Source of the DNA: an uncultured Eubacteriales bacterium
GTDB lineage: Bacteria; Bacillota; Clostridia; Saccharofermentanales; UBA5734
Assembly: GCA_903835065.1 (NCBI GenBank)
Contig: CAILLO010000063.1
Span: 1 to 64,000, forward strand
Direction: 5' to 3'
Length of the DNA stretch: 64,000 nt
How positions within the stretch are numbered: the first letter of the stretch is position 1; the number at the start of each line of letters is the position of its first letter. Positions 45,508 to 55,893 of this stretch are shown here, piece after piece. The translations under genes and the position numbers were made by a program. A model generated the notes under the pieces. It searched no databases, was not told the origin of the DNA, and saw nothing but the letters and a program-made list of their open reading frames with translations.

Positions 45508-46734
45508 TCAGACCTCCGTCAGGGCCGCTTCGAGCGCATCGCAGAAGTCCCCGGCCTGGGCTTCCGACAGGATCAGGGGAGGGAGGATCCGGATCGTGGA
45601 GGTTCCGACCGAGTTGGCGAGCACGCCGCGCGCGAACAGCCGGTCGCGCACCGCGACGGCCTTCTCGCCGGCGATGCCGATACCGAGCATGAGGCCCGTC
45701 CCGCGGATCTCGTCGATCGCCCCGGTCGAGGCGGCGACGTGCTCGAGACGCTCCTTCAGGAACGCGCCGACAAAGGCGGCCTGGGCCACGAGCCCCCGCT
45801 CCTCGATCTCGTCGAGTACCGCGAGCGCCGCCGCGCAGACGAGCGGCCCGCCGCCGAAGGTACTGCCGTGGTCGCCGGGCGCGAAGCCCTTCGCGGCCTC
45901 TTCGCGCGCCAGGACGGCGCCGATCGGCACGCCGCCGCCGAGGCCCTTGGCGAGCGTGAAGACGTCGGGCTCGATGCCGTAGTGCTCGTAGGCGAACATC
46001 CGGCCGGTCCGGCCCATGCCGGTCTGCACCTCGTCGACTACCAGCAGCGCGCCGGTCCGCCGGCAGGCCGCGACGGCCGCGTCCACGAATGCCTGGGTCG
46101 CGGGCCGCACGCCGCTTTCGCCCTGGACCAGCTCGAGCAGGACGGCGCAGGTGTCGCCGTCGACCTCCGCCTCCAGCGCCGCGACGTCGTTGAATTCGAC
46201 GTGCACGAAGCCGGGCGGCAGCGGGCGGAACGGAGCGCTGTACTTCTCGGTCCCGGTCGCCGTCGCGGTCGCGAGCGTCCGGCCGTGGAACGAGTGCTTC
46301 ATCGAGACGATCTTCGCCCGCGGGGCGCCGAGCTTGTGGAAATAGCCCCGGGCGAGCTTGATCGCGCCCTCGTTGGCCTCGGCCCCGCTGTTGGCGAAGA
46401 AGACGCGGTCGGCGCAGGACATCTCCGTCAGGCGCTCCGCGAGCCGCGTCTGGCCGGGATTGTAGTACAGGTTCGAGCAGTGGATCACGCGGGCGGCCTG
46501 TTCCGCGATCGCGGCGACCAGGCGCGCGTTGCCGTGTCCCAGCACGTTGACCGCGATGCCCCCGACCATGTCGAGGTAGCGGCGCCCGTCCGTCCCGAAC
46601 ACGTAGACCCCCTCGCCGCGCTCGACGCACAAGGGGATGCGGGTTCCGAACGTCTTCAGGTAATGCTTCGCGTCGGAGGCGATCACGGCCTCGAGCTTCG
46701 CATCGGCCGCGGCTTCCTTGAAAATCCCTTCCAT
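45508..46734 (-). CDS. argD: Acetylornithine aminotransferase
   Basis: Class III PLP aminotransferase making N-acetylornithine. It has 408 residues. NSGAEANEGAIKLARGYFHK, SFHGRTLATATATGTEKY and the PLP lysine in FTLAKGLGGGVPIGA are seen. AAGGAGAG precedes ATG 46734. Ends two bases before the argF start. Confidence 0.95.
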   Translation of the reverse strand: MEGIFKEAAADAKLEAVIASDAKHYLKTFGTRIPLCVERGEGVYVFGTDGRRYLDMVGGIAVNVLGHGNARLVAAIAEQAARVIHCSNLYYNPGQTRLAERLTEMSCADRVFFANSGAEANEGAIKLARGYFHKLGAPRAKIVSMKHSFHGRTLATATATGTEKYSAPFRPLPPGFVHVEFNDVAALEAEVDGDTCAVLLELVQGESGVRPATQAFVDAAVAACRRTGALLVVDEVQTGMGRTGRMFAYEHYGIEPDVFTLAKGLGGGVPIGAVLAREEAAKGFAPGDHGSTFGGGPLVCAAALAVLDEIEERGLVAQAAFVGAFLKERLEHVAASTGAIDEIRGTGLMLGIGIAGEKAVAVRDRLFARGVLANSVGTSTIRILPPLILSEAQAGDFCDALEAALTEV

Positions 46735-46777
46735 CGGTCTCTCCTTCCGTCCTGTGGCGTCCCTAGGACGCCCGCTT

Positions 46778-47695
46778 CTAAAGGACCTCGCCCGTATGGT
46801 AGGGTCGTCGCTCCTTCATGATCATCGTGCCGATGCCCTTGTTCGTGAAGATCTCGAGCAGCAGGCAGTGGGGGATGCGGCCGTCGATGATGTGCGCCCG
46901 GCCGACGCCGCGCCGCACCGTGTCGAGGCAGCCGAGCACCTTCGGGATCATCCCGCCGGAGATCGCGCCGCTCGCGATCATCGCGCCGATCTCGTCCTCG
47001 GTCAGCACGGGGACGACGCGCTCGGAACCGTCCTCGGCCTTCGCCTTGACGCCCTCGACGTCGGTGAGGGTCATCAGCTTCTCGGCCTTCAGCGCCGCGG
47101 CGATCTCGCCCGCGACCGTGTCGGCGTTGATGTTGTAGCTCTCGCCGTCCGGCCCTACGCCGATCGGCGCGACGACGGGGATGTATTCGTCGTTCGCGAG
47201 CATCGTGAGCACCTTCGTGTTGATCCGGACGATCTTCCCGACGAACCCGAGGTCCGCCGGCTTGCCGTCGCTGCCCTCCGTCAGGCGTTCGCACTCGATC
47301 AGGTTGCCGTCGATGCCGCAGATGCCGACCGCGTGCGCGCCCTTCTGGTTGAGCAGCGAGACGATCTCCTTGTTGGTCTTGCCGACGAGGACCATCTGGG
47401 CGACCGACATCGTCTCGGCGTCGGTGACCCGCAAGCCGCCCCGGAACTCGCTCTTCACGCCCAGCCGGTCCAGCATCGCGTTGATGTCGGGGCCGCCGCC
47501 GTGCACGACGACCGGGTTGATGCCGATGAACTTGAGCAGCGTGATGTCCTCCATGACGGAGTTCTTGAGCTGCCCGTCGATCATCGCGTTGCCGCCGTAC
47601 TTGACCACGACGGTCTTGCCCGCGAGGCTCTGGATATAGGGGAGGGCCTCCACGAGGATGTTGGCCTTGCCGATCAGGGCCTGCATGTCGTCCAT
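46778..47695 (-). CDS. argB: Acetylglutamate kinase
   Basis: Phosphorylates N-acetylglutamate. It has 305 residues with [38 protein letters not shown] and the C-terminal [20 protein letters not shown]. Its N-terminal helix of about 20 residues before the kinase core fits the arginine-sensitive hexameric type, which would add feedback control; this is inferred. Confidence 0.95.
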   Translation of the reverse strand: MDDMQALIGKANILVEALPYIQSLAGKTVVVKYGGNAMIDGQLKNSVMEDITLLKFIGINPVVVHGGGPDINAMLDRLGVKSEFRGGLRVTDAETMSVAQMVLVGKTNKEIVSLLNQKGAHAVGICGIDGNLIECERLTEGSDGKPADLGFVGKIVRINTKVLTMLANDEYIPVVAPIGVGPDGESYNINADTVAGEIAAALKAEKLMTLTDVEGVKAKAEDGSERVVPVLTEDEIGAMIASGAISGGMIPKVLGCLDTVRRGVGRAHIIDGRIPHCLLLEIFTNKGIGTMIMKERRPYHTGEVL

Positions 47696-47704
47696 GTCGT
47701 CCTC

Positions 47705-48754
47705 CTAGAGCGCGAGGGCGGGCAGGCGGAGCCCCGCCGCCTCGTCGAAGCCGGCCATCAGGTTGAGCGCCTGGAGCGCCTGCGCGGCGGCTCCCTTGCC
47801 GAGGTTGTCGATCGCGCTGAACACGGCGATGCGCCCGGTGCGGGCGTCGTAGTGCAGTCCGAGGTCGGCGAAGTTCGTGCCCGTCGTGCTGCGGGTCTCG
47901 GGGAAGGTCCCCGCGGGCAGCAGCCGGACGAAGTACTCGCCGGCGTAGGCTTCCTCGAAGATCCGCCGCAGCGCGGCGGCGTCGAATCCAGGGCGGACCT
48001 GGGCGTGGATTGTGGCGAGCATGCCGCGCTTCATCGGCGCGAGGTGGGGGACGAAGGTCACCGCCACGGGGACGCCCGCCGCGGCCGACAGTTCCTGCTC
48101 GATCTCCGGGCGGTGACGGTGGCCGGTCACGCCGTAGGCCTTGAAGCTCTCGGCCGCCTCCGTGAAGAGGTACGGGACGTCGGCCTTGCGGCCCGCGCCG
48201 GAGATGCCGGAGGCGGCGTCCACGACGAGCGAGGCGGGGTCGACGGCGCCCGCGCGGAGAAGGGGGACGAGCCCGAGCAGCGTGCAGGTCGGATAGCAGC
48301 CGGGGTTGGCGACGATCCGGGCGGTCCGGATCCGGTCGCGGTAGAGTTCGGGCAATCCGTACACCGCCTCCGCGAGGAGGTCGGGGCGGGGGTGCGTCAG
48401 GCCGTAGGCCGCCTCGTACACGGCGGCGTCCTTGAACCGGAAGTCTCCGCTGTGGTCGAGGACGCGGAGGCCCTTGTCCAGGAGTCCGGGGACGAGCGCC
48501 GAGGACACGCCGTGCGGCAGCGCCGTCACGACGAAGTCGCAGCGCTCGGCGAGGCGGTCGGCGGAGAGGTCGGAGCAGGCAAGGTCGACGATCGAGCGGA
48601 ATGCCGGGTGCACCTCCGAAAATGGCCTGCCGACGTGGCTCTGCGAGACGAGCTCCGCCAGCAGGAATCCGGAGTGCCCGGCGAGCAGGCGCACCAGCTC
48701 CAGCCCCACGTATCCGGTGGCTCCCACGATCCCGATCCTTGCCGTTCCCGCCAT
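47705..48754 (-). CDS. argC: N-acetyl-gamma-glutamyl-phosphate reductase
   Basis: NADPH-dependent reductase in arginine synthesis. It has 349 residues: nucleotide site GIVGATGYVGLELVRLL, catalytic Cys in ANPGCYPTCTLLGL and GYxHxxE-like GVTGHRHRPEIEQ. The frame extends upstream, but GGAGGT six bases before ATG 48754 fixes the start. First gene of the arg operon, followed by argB after nine bases. Confidence 0.95.
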   Translation of the reverse strand: MAGTARIGIVGATGYVGLELVRLLAGHSGFLLAELVSQSHVGRPFSEVHPAFRSIVDLACSDLSADRLAERCDFVVTALPHGVSSALVPGLLDKGLRVLDHSGDFRFKDAAVYEAAYGLTHPRPDLLAEAVYGLPELYRDRIRTARIVANPGCYPTCTLLGLVPLLRAGAVDPASLVVDAASGISGAGRKADVPYLFTEAAESFKAYGVTGHRHRPEIEQELSAAAGVPVAVTFVPHLAPMKRGMLATIHAQVRPGFDAAALRRIFEEAYAGEYFVRLLPAGTFPETRSTTGTNFADLGLHYDARTGRIAVFSAIDNLGKGAAAQALQALNLMAGFDEAAGLRLPALAL

Positions 48755-48820
48755 GTCCGCACCTCCGTTCCCCATCATTATACTATCGGGCTCCGCGAGC
48801 CCTCGGGATAATAAAAATAC

Positions 48821-48850
48821 ATTATATTGCATAGTTATGCACGAAGGCAA
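48821..48850 (-). promoter_or_regulatory. Promoter of the arg operon
   Basis: Leftward -35 TTGCCT (48845-48850), 18-base spacer, -10 TATAAT (48821-48826). The leader before argC is about 60 bases. Confidence 0.7.
48826..48843. promoter_or_regulatory. ARG-box-like operator (ArgR site)
   Basis: ATTGCATAGTTATGCACG centred on the perfect palindrome TGCATA-gt-TATGCA. It agrees with most fixed positions of the ArgR consensus TNTGNATWWWWATNCANA and fills the spacer between -35 and -10 of the arg promoter, an ideal place for repression. Confidence 0.68.
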
Positions 48851-49104
48851 GGAAAATCCGCTTCGTCCGGAGGTCCGTCGGATGATTCGTCCGGTTGTCC
48901 GTCGAAATGCACGGAAACTCCCGGCCGCTTTGGCGACTTCGTCCATAGGCCCGCCGGGCGCCTGTCGAATCGCCATAAAAGGCCGAAAAAGGTTTGGTGA
49001 GTTTCGCATATGGCAGGCGAGCCGGGCCGGTGCTATCCTGTTGATGCGACCGTTCTCTCAGCCATTGCGCCTTCCCAGGCGCGCATCAACCGGAGGTGGC
49101 CCCC

Positions 49105-50214
<1,110 letters not shown>

Positions 50215-50240
50215 GCTCCCTCCACCTGGAGAAGCCCCTC

Positions 50241-50269
50241 GGAAGGCACCCGGAAACGGGTGTCTTCTT
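50241..50269 (+). terminator. Terminator after the ABC ATPase gene
   Basis: GAAGGCACCCG, AAA-containing loop, CGGGTGTCTTC with one mismatch, then T-rich sequence. Confidence 0.7.
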
Positions 50270-50315
50270 CGATTGTTACAGGATGTCGGGGAATCTTCGG
50301 TCTCGCGTAACCGCC

Positions 50316-50344
50316 TTGAAACATGCGGAGTATATAGTTATGAT
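50316..50344 (+). promoter_or_regulatory. Promoter of the PucR-type regulator
   Basis: -35 TTGAAA (50316-50321), 17-base spacer, -10 TATGAT (50339-50344). One of the best matches to the sigma-A consensus in the window. Confidence 0.7.
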
Positions 50345-50397
50345 GAATTGCAGGCTCGTACCGGCGGCGAAGCCGTCCGATGAAAGTGTGGTTCAAA

Positions 50398-51510
50398 ATG
50401 GAAGAAATCAGGAAATGTATCCGCGAGGCCTCGAAGGTGATGGACCGCACGGCCGGCGTGACCGACGGCTCCGGATCCGTGATCGCGTGCACCGATGAAC
50501 GCCGGGAGGGCGTGGACGACATGTCCGCGCGCGCCTTCGGCTCGACCGACGACCGCATCGCGATCGCCTCGGGCAAGACCTATCTGCGCCTGACCGCCGC
50601 CGACCGCCAGGGCCTGATCGCCTTCATCGAGGGCACGGACCCCGTCTCGCGCACCTACCTCGAACTGCTCGGCAGCTGGATCCAGGCCGCGCTCAAGGAA
50701 CGCAACACCGACGCCGAGCGCGAGGCTTTCCTCAAGAACGTCCTGCTCGAGAACGAGCTGCCCGGCGATATCCCGCTGAAGGCCCGCGAATACCGGATCT
50801 CCTTCCATGCGCCCCGAATCGTCTTCCTGGTCCGCATCGAGAAGGGCGAGAGCGTCGGCACGCTCGAGATCCTCCAGGGCCTATTCCCTGAAGGGCGCCG
50901 GGAGCACGTGCTCGCGATGGACGAGGAGACCTTCGTGCTCGTCGCCGAACTCGACGGCGACCGCGGCGACTTCTCCGACCGCACCGCGAACACGATCCTC
51001 GACAACCTGAACGCGGAGTCGATGACCCGCGTCCATATCGGAATCGGCATGACCGCCGAGAACCTGAAGGACACGGCGAAGTCCTACCGCGAGGCTCTGA
51101 TGGCCCTCACCGTCGGCGGGATCTTCGAGAGCGAGCGCCACATCGTCCGCTACGACCAGCTCGGCCTCGGCCGCCTGATCTACCAGCTGCCCACGACCCT
51201 CTGCAACATGTTCCTCGACGAGGTCTTCCCGAAGGGAGCCTACGAAGCGCTCGACAGCGAGACGCTCCTCACGATCCAGAAGTTCTTCGAGAACAACCTG
51301 AACGGAAGCGAGACCTCCCGACAGCTCTTCGTGCACAGGAACACGCTCGTGTACAGGCTCGACAAGGTCCAGAAGATCACGTCGCTGGACCTGCGCCGCT
51401 TCGACGACGCCGTGCTCTTCAAGCTGGCTTCGATGGTCCGCAGGTATCTCGAACGGCAGGGCCAGGGCTCCGGGAACCGTTCTCCCGACGGCCGGGGCTG
51501 GCGTTCCTGA
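50398..51510 (+). CDS. PucR/CdaR-type helix-turn-helix regulator
   Basis: 370 residues. A divergent N-terminal sensor part (about 1-110), a middle GGDEF-like (CdaR) region (VHIGIGMTAENLKDTAKSYR EALMAL, about 215-240), and the C-terminal PucR-type HTH (about 300-355) with FFENNLNGSETSRQLFVHRN TLVYRLDKVQKITSLDLR in two pieces. Family members often respond to small metabolites and activate nearby genes. The neighbouring ABC ATPase is a possible target. ATG 50380 is an alternative start 6 codons upstream but lacks a ribosome site. Confidence 0.85.
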   Translation: MEEIRKCIREASKVMDRTAGVTDGSGSVIACTDERREGVDDMSARAFGSTDDRIAIASGKTYLRLTAADRQGLIAFIEGTDPVSRTYLELLGSWIQAALKERNTDAEREAFLKNVLLENELPGDIPLKAREYRISFHAPRIVFLVRIEKGESVGTLEILQGLFPEGRREHVLAMDEETFVLVAELDGDRGDFSDRTANTILDNLNAESMTRVHIGIGMTAENLKDTAKSYREALMALTVGGIFESERHIVRYDQLGLGRLIYQLPTTLCNMFLDEVFPKGAYEALDSETLLTIQKFFENNLNGSETSRQLFVHRNTLVYRLDKVQKITSLDLRRFDDAVLFKLASMVRRYLERQGQGSGNRSPDGRGWRS

Positions 51511-51528
51511 TCAGCAAGGAGGCACTAC

Positions 51529-52317
51529 TTGATTGAATTCCGCGGAGTAGGCATGACCTACCCCTCCGGGATCGAAGCGTTGAAGGAAATCGGCTTCGTC
51601 GTGGACCCTGGAGAATTCCTCTTCGTGATCGGTCGTAGCGGCTCGGGCAAATCCACGCTCGTGAAGCTTCTGACCTGCGAAGAGCGACCGAACCGGGGGA
51701 ACGTCCTGATCGACGGCTACGACATCTCCCGCATCGAGCGCCGCTACGTACCCTATCTGCGTCGGAACATCGGGATGATCTTCCAGGACTTCCGCTTGAT
51801 CGAGACCAAGTCCGTCTACGAGAACGTCGCCTTCGCGATGGAGATCGTGGGTGCGCCCGGCAAGCTGATCCGGCGCCGCGTGCCGATCGTCCTGTCCACC
51901 GTCGGACTCAAGGACAAGTCCGACATGCGGCCGTCCGAGCTCTCGGGCGGCGAGCAACAGCGCGTCGCGATCGCCCGCGCGATGGTCAACAACCCGATGC
52001 TGATCCTCGCCGACGAGCCGACGGGAAACCTCGACCCGGGCAACAGCGAGTCGATCATGGCCCTCCTCGATTCGATCAACCAGCGCGGCACGACCGTGAT
52101 CGTGTGCACGCACGACAGCTCCGTCGTCGACAAGATGCGCCGCCGCGTGATCGAGCTCGAAGCCGGACGAATCGTCCGCGACGACCGGCGGAGCGGCTAC
52201 GGGACCGCCCCGGAACTGCCCGGCGAGACGCCGGCCGAACAGCCGGAGGAGCCTCCCTTCGAGGAGATGGCCGAAGAGGCCGAGCGCAGGGCCGCGCAGG
52301 AAAAGGTGGACGCATGA
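51529..52317 (+). CDS. ftsE: Cell-division ABC ATPase FtsE
   Basis: ATPase of the FtsEX complex that controls peptidoglycan hydrolases at the septum or cell wall. It has 262 residues, start TTG 51529 after AAGGAGG. Walker A VIGRSGSGKSTLVKLL, Q-loop IFQDFRLIETKSVYENVAFA, signature LSGGEQQRVAIARA, Walker B LILADEPTGNLDP. The C-terminal 40 residues are a charged, Glu-rich tail beyond the usual FtsE end. Its stop overlaps the ftsX start (ATGA). Confidence 0.95.
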   Translation: MIEFRGVGMTYPSGIEALKEIGFVVDPGEFLFVIGRSGSGKSTLVKLLTCEERPNRGNVLIDGYDISRIERRYVPYLRRNIGMIFQDFRLIETKSVYENVAFAMEIVGAPGKLIRRRVPIVLSTVGLKDKSDMRPSELSGGEQQRVAIARAMVNNPMLILADEPTGNLDPGNSESIMALLDSINQRGTTVIVCTHDSSVVDKMRRRVIELEAGRIVRDDRRSGYGTAPELPGETPAEQPEEPPFEEMAEEAERRAAQEKVDA

Positions 52318-53204
52318 AGCCGACGACGTTCCGCCACGCGCTGCGCGAAAGCGGCCGCAACCTGGTCCGGCATCCCGTGATCACGCTCGCGTCGATGACC
52401 ACGATCGCCCTGATGCTGCTCCTCGTGGGCGTCTTCGTCGCCTTCACGATGAACGCGCTCACGATCGCCCAGAAGGCCGGACAGCAGGCGCCGGTCCAGG
52501 TCTGGTCCGACTACGCGGCGAGCGACGCCACCGTCGCGGGGGTCGAGACCGCGCTCCAGAAGGACGCGGGCGTGCTCTCCTACGTGAAGAAGTCGCCGGC
52601 CCAGAACCTCGAGGACTTCCGCAAGCAGCTCGGCGGCCGCTCGGGCGTGCTCGACGGCTTCGACGAGAGCCTCCTCTCCTGGTCCTTCACGGTGCACCTC
52701 AAGGATCCGGCGGAGGGACAGGCCTTCGTCGACCGCATCTCCGGCGTCCCGGGCGTCCGGAAGGTGGACCTCAGCCTGCCGGTGATGGACTTCCTCGAAT
52801 CGCTCATGAGGTGGGTCTACGCGGGCTCCGCGGTCGGCATCGCGATGCTCGGCGTGGTCGCCCTCTTCATCATCTCGAACATGGTCCGCGTCGCGGTCTA
52901 CTCCCGCGCGGAGGAAATCTCGATCATGAAGTACGTCGGCGCGACGAACCTCTACATCCGTGTGCCCTTTATCGTCGAAGGCGCGGTGGTCGGCGCGTTC
53001 GGCGCCATCACGGCGTGGGGAATCCTCTACGGGGCCTACTCCTCGCTCCTGGAGAGCCTCGCCCTGCCCGCGACCTCCACCTTCCTCGCCCTGCTCCCGC
53101 TCTCGAGCGTCTCGCTCGCCGTGCTCGCCGTCGACCTGGTCTTCGGACTGCTGGTCGGCTCGATCGGCAGCGTGCTGTCCGTCCGCCGCCACGTGCGGGT
53201 CTGA
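52314..53204 (+). CDS. ftsX: Cell-division protein FtsX
   Basis: Membrane partner of FtsE, 296 residues. First helix about 25-48, an outer domain (about 50-165), then three helices (about 175-296) of the FtsX/permease type. MKPTTFRHALRESGRNLVRH is a typical FtsX start, and ISIMKYVGATNLYIRVPFIV is the conserved cytosolic loop. The downstream gene encodes a coiled-coil LytM peptidase, the usual target of FtsX. Confidence 0.95.
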   Translation: MKPTTFRHALRESGRNLVRHPVITLASMTTIALMLLLVGVFVAFTMNALTIAQKAGQQAPVQVWSDYAASDATVAGVETALQKDAGVLSYVKKSPAQNLEDFRKQLGGRSGVLDGFDESLLSWSFTVHLKDPAEGQAFVDRISGVPGVRKVDLSLPVMDFLESLMRWVYAGSAVGIAMLGVVALFIISNMVRVAVYSRAEEISIMKYVGATNLYIRVPFIVEGAVVGAFGAITAWGILYGAYSSLLESLALPATSTFLALLPLSSVSLAVLAVDLVFGLLVGSIGSVLSVRRHVRV

Positions 53205-53216
53205 AAGGAGATGCCG

Positions 53217-54470
53217 ATGATGGCCGACCGCAAGAAGTCCCGGAGATCCCTGCTGGGCCGCGCGACCGCGCTGCTGCTCGTCGTCGCTTCGGTCCTCCTG
53301 CTCTCCCAGGCCGTCGTGCCGACCTACGCCACCACCTACTTCGACCTCCAGAAGGCCCTGAAGCAGGCGCAGGCCGACCAGCAGCGCATCCAGGACCAGC
53401 TCGACTCGATCGCGACCCAGAAGAAGCAGCTGGAGTCGCAGAACAAGTCGCTCACCGGCGACCTCTCCTGGCTGAACGGCCGGTCCGCCGACGCGCGCGC
53501 CAAGTACACGACGCTCCTCGGGGAGCTCGACGCGGCGGTCCAGCAACTGAACGACGCGATCCAAGCGTTCGAGGACTCCCAGAAGGACCTCGAGGACAAG
53601 CAGCTCCAATACACGGAGCGGCTCCGGGTCATGTTCGAGAGCCGGACGCGCGACCCGCTCGAGATCCTGCTCGATTCGCCCGATGCGGCCGGATTCTTCG
53701 CGAATCTGGAAGTGATCGCCGCGGTCGCGGAGAACGACACGCACATCCTCGACGAGCTCCAGACCGCCAAGGACGACGCCGTCCTGAAGATGCAGACGTG
53801 CCAGGAATACCAGAAGCAGATGACCCAGGTCGTCAACGACAAGCAGGCCGAGATCGACGCCCTGAAGAACCAGATCGACCAGACCGCCGCGCAGCTGGAC
53901 GCGACCAAGAAGAACCTGGACGCGATCGTCGCGAGCGAGAACCAGCTCCTCGAGGACTCGAAGAAGCTCGAATCGTCGATCAAGAACCTGCAGGAAAAGA
54001 TCGCCTACTACGGCGGCATCATGGTCTGGCCGTACGCCGACGAGACCACCGCGGCGTCGCAGATCGTCGTCTCTCCGTTCGGCATGCGCATGCACCCGAT
54101 CCTCCATGTCTACCGGATGCACACGGGGGTCGACATCGGCGGGAAGTACGGCGCGCCGATCGTGGCCGCCGCCAAGGGCAAGGTCATCGCCATCGGGACG
54201 ATCCCCGGGTACAATCCCGTCACCGGCAACAACACCGGCGGCTCCGGCTACGGCAACTACATCGTTATCGACCACGGCGGCGGGATCAGCACGCTGTACG
54301 GCCACACCAAGCTGATCAAGGTCAAGGTCGGCCAGCTCGTCGAAGCCGGCCAGCTGATCGCCCTGTGCGGGAGCACCGGGTCCTCGACCGGTCCGCACCT
54401 CCACTTCGAGGTCCGGGAGAACGGAACGCCCGTCAATCCGATGCAAGCGAAGTATCTCGGCGTCCGGTAG
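53217..54470 (+). CDS. Coiled-coil M23 (LytM) peptidase, EnvC/PcsB-like
   Basis: Secreted peptidoglycan endopeptidase or activator, 417 residues. Signal peptide about 1-38 (cut after TYA), long coiled coil about 40-265 (rich in Gln/Leu/Lys heptads), and LytM domain about 285-417 with GVDIGGKYGAPIVAAAKGKV and the zinc motif HLHFEV. The His of RMHTGVD and the HxH are both kept, so it is likely active. AAAGGAG sits six bases before ATG 53217, so the ATG at 53211 is too close to be used. FtsEX would control it through the coiled coil. Confidence 0.93.
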   Translation: MMADRKKSRRSLLGRATALLLVVASVLLLSQAVVPTYATTYFDLQKALKQAQADQQRIQDQLDSIATQKKQLESQNKSLTGDLSWLNGRSADARAKYTTLLGELDAAVQQLNDAIQAFEDSQKDLEDKQLQYTERLRVMFESRTRDPLEILLDSPDAAGFFANLEVIAAVAENDTHILDELQTAKDDAVLKMQTCQEYQKQMTQVVNDKQAEIDALKNQIDQTAAQLDATKKNLDAIVASENQLLEDSKKLESSIKNLQEKIAYYGGIMVWPYADETTAASQIVVSPFGMRMHPILHVYRMHTGVDIGGKYGAPIVAAAKGKVIAIGTIPGYNPVTGNNTGGSGYGNYIVIDHGGGISTLYGHTKLIKVKVGQLVEAGQLIALCGSTGSSTGPHLHFEVRENGTPVNPMQAKYLGVR

Positions 54471-54507
54471 ATGCCGGCCCGCCTGGAAACCAAGGAAGGA
54501 AGGCCCC

Positions 54508-55866
54508 ATGGACCAGCAGTCGACCCCCGAGGAGACGTTCGCGTTCGTCGAACCCGACGCCGCTCCCGCCCCCGGCTCCGAACCCGCCTCTCCGAAGCCC
54601 GCGGGCAGGCAGCCCCGGCAGAGCCGGGGCCGTCTTTTCACCGCGGTCCTGGTCTCGGTCGTCGTCACGTTCCTCGTGGCCGGCGGCCTCGGCGCCGGCG
54701 TCACGATCCTGGTCTACGAGAACGCCGCGAAGCCGGCCTCGACGACCCTCTCGTTCGACGACACGCAGGCCGTGCGCGACCGCCTTGCCAAGATCACCGA
54801 GATCCGCTCCTACCTCAAGGCCGATTTCCTCACGGAGCTGACCGACGAGCAGATCCTCGACGCGATGATCACCGGTATGGTCGACGACCTCGGCAACAAG
54901 TACACCTTCTACATGGGCTCCGAGGACTACGCGCAGTGGACCGAAAGCCTGAGCGGAAAGTACTCCGGCATCGGGGCCAGCGTGATCCTCAACAAGGACG
55001 GATACGTCCAGGTCACGGACGTCGTCGCGGGCGGACCGGCAGAGAAGGCCGGGATGCAGACGGGCGACCTGTTCCTGACCGTGGACGGTACGGACGTGAC
55101 CGGCCTGAAGGATTCGAGCACGCTCGCCTCGAAGGTCAAGGGCCTGGAGGGGACCGTCGTCGTGATCGGCATCGAGCGCCCTTCGACGGGCGAGAAGATC
55201 GACCTGTCCATCACCCGCGCGACGATCGTCAGCGACCCGATCCGCTCCCGCATGCTCACCGACACCGTCGGCTACATCCAGATCAAGGAGTTCTCCTCGG
55301 GTCTCGACGTCGAGTTCCGTTCGACGATCGCCGATCTGATCAAGCAGGGGGCGAAGAACTTCGTGTTCGACATGCGGTACAACCCCGGCGGTAGCGCCCA
55401 GGAAGTGATCGGCATGCTCGACTACCTGCTTCCGTACGGCACGATCGCCAGCATCAAGGGACGGCAGGACGGGAAGGTCCTCGACGACTCGTGGACGTCC
55501 GACAGCGCGATGGGCGTGCCGGCCGGCATGAAGTACGCCATCCTCGTGAACGGCTCCACGGCGAGCGCCGCCGAACTCTTCTCCGGCTGTCTCCGCGACT
55601 TCGGGAAGGCCTACCTGATCGGCACGACGACCTACGGCAAGGGCTCCGGCACCATCACGTACCCGCTGTCCGACGGCTCTGCCATCAACGTCACGACCTT
55701 CAAGTACTACCTGCCGTCCGGCATCTGCATCGAGGGAACGGGGCTCACGCCCGACAAGGTCGTCGAGCTGCCGTCCGACGTGGCGGACCAGTCTCCGGAG
55801 CACCTCGCGTTCGACAAGGACACGCAGCTGGCCGCCGCGCTCGACTATCTCGTCGCGCTGCCCTAG
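54508..55866 (+). CDS. C-terminal processing peptidase (S41, CtpA-like)
   Basis: 452 residues: cytosolic Pro-rich start, one membrane helix (about 47-70), PDZ domain (about 155-245, AGGPAEKAGMQTGDLFLTVD) and S41 catalytic domain with Ser353 in NGSTASAAE and Lys378 in TYGKGSGT. An outward-facing serine protease that trims secreted or cell-wall proteins; CtpA proteases are often encoded next to ftsEX and LytM peptidases and may control them. RBS AAGGAAGG. Confidence 0.93.
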   Translation: MDQQSTPEETFAFVEPDAAPAPGSEPASPKPAGRQPRQSRGRLFTAVLVSVVVTFLVAGGLGAGVTILVYENAAKPASTTLSFDDTQAVRDRLAKITEIRSYLKADFLTELTDEQILDAMITGMVDDLGNKYTFYMGSEDYAQWTESLSGKYSGIGASVILNKDGYVQVTDVVAGGPAEKAGMQTGDLFLTVDGTDVTGLKDSSTLASKVKGLEGTVVVIGIERPSTGEKIDLSITRATIVSDPIRSRMLTDTVGYIQIKEFSSGLDVEFRSTIADLIKQGAKNFVFDMRYNPGGSAQEVIGMLDYLLPYGTIASIKGRQDGKVLDDSWTSDSAMGVPAGMKYAILVNGSTASAAELFSGCLRDFGKAYLIGTTTYGKGSGTITYPLSDGSAINVTTFKYYLPSGICIEGTGLTPDKVVELPSDVADQSPEHLAFDKDTQLAAALDYLVALP

Positions 55867-55893
55867 CGGCGCCGCCGCGCGCTCGGCCGCAGG

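Larger units (their letters stand above)
48755..49104. other. Intergenic region between argC and the ABC ATPase gene
   Basis: 350 bases without a gene. The left part is AT-rich and holds the arg promoter, the ARG-box-like palindrome, a second TATAAT (leftward, 48777-48782) and a small GC stem (48788-48802). From about 48860 to 49090 no promoter, RNA or repeat could be recognised with confidence. Confidence 0.6.
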
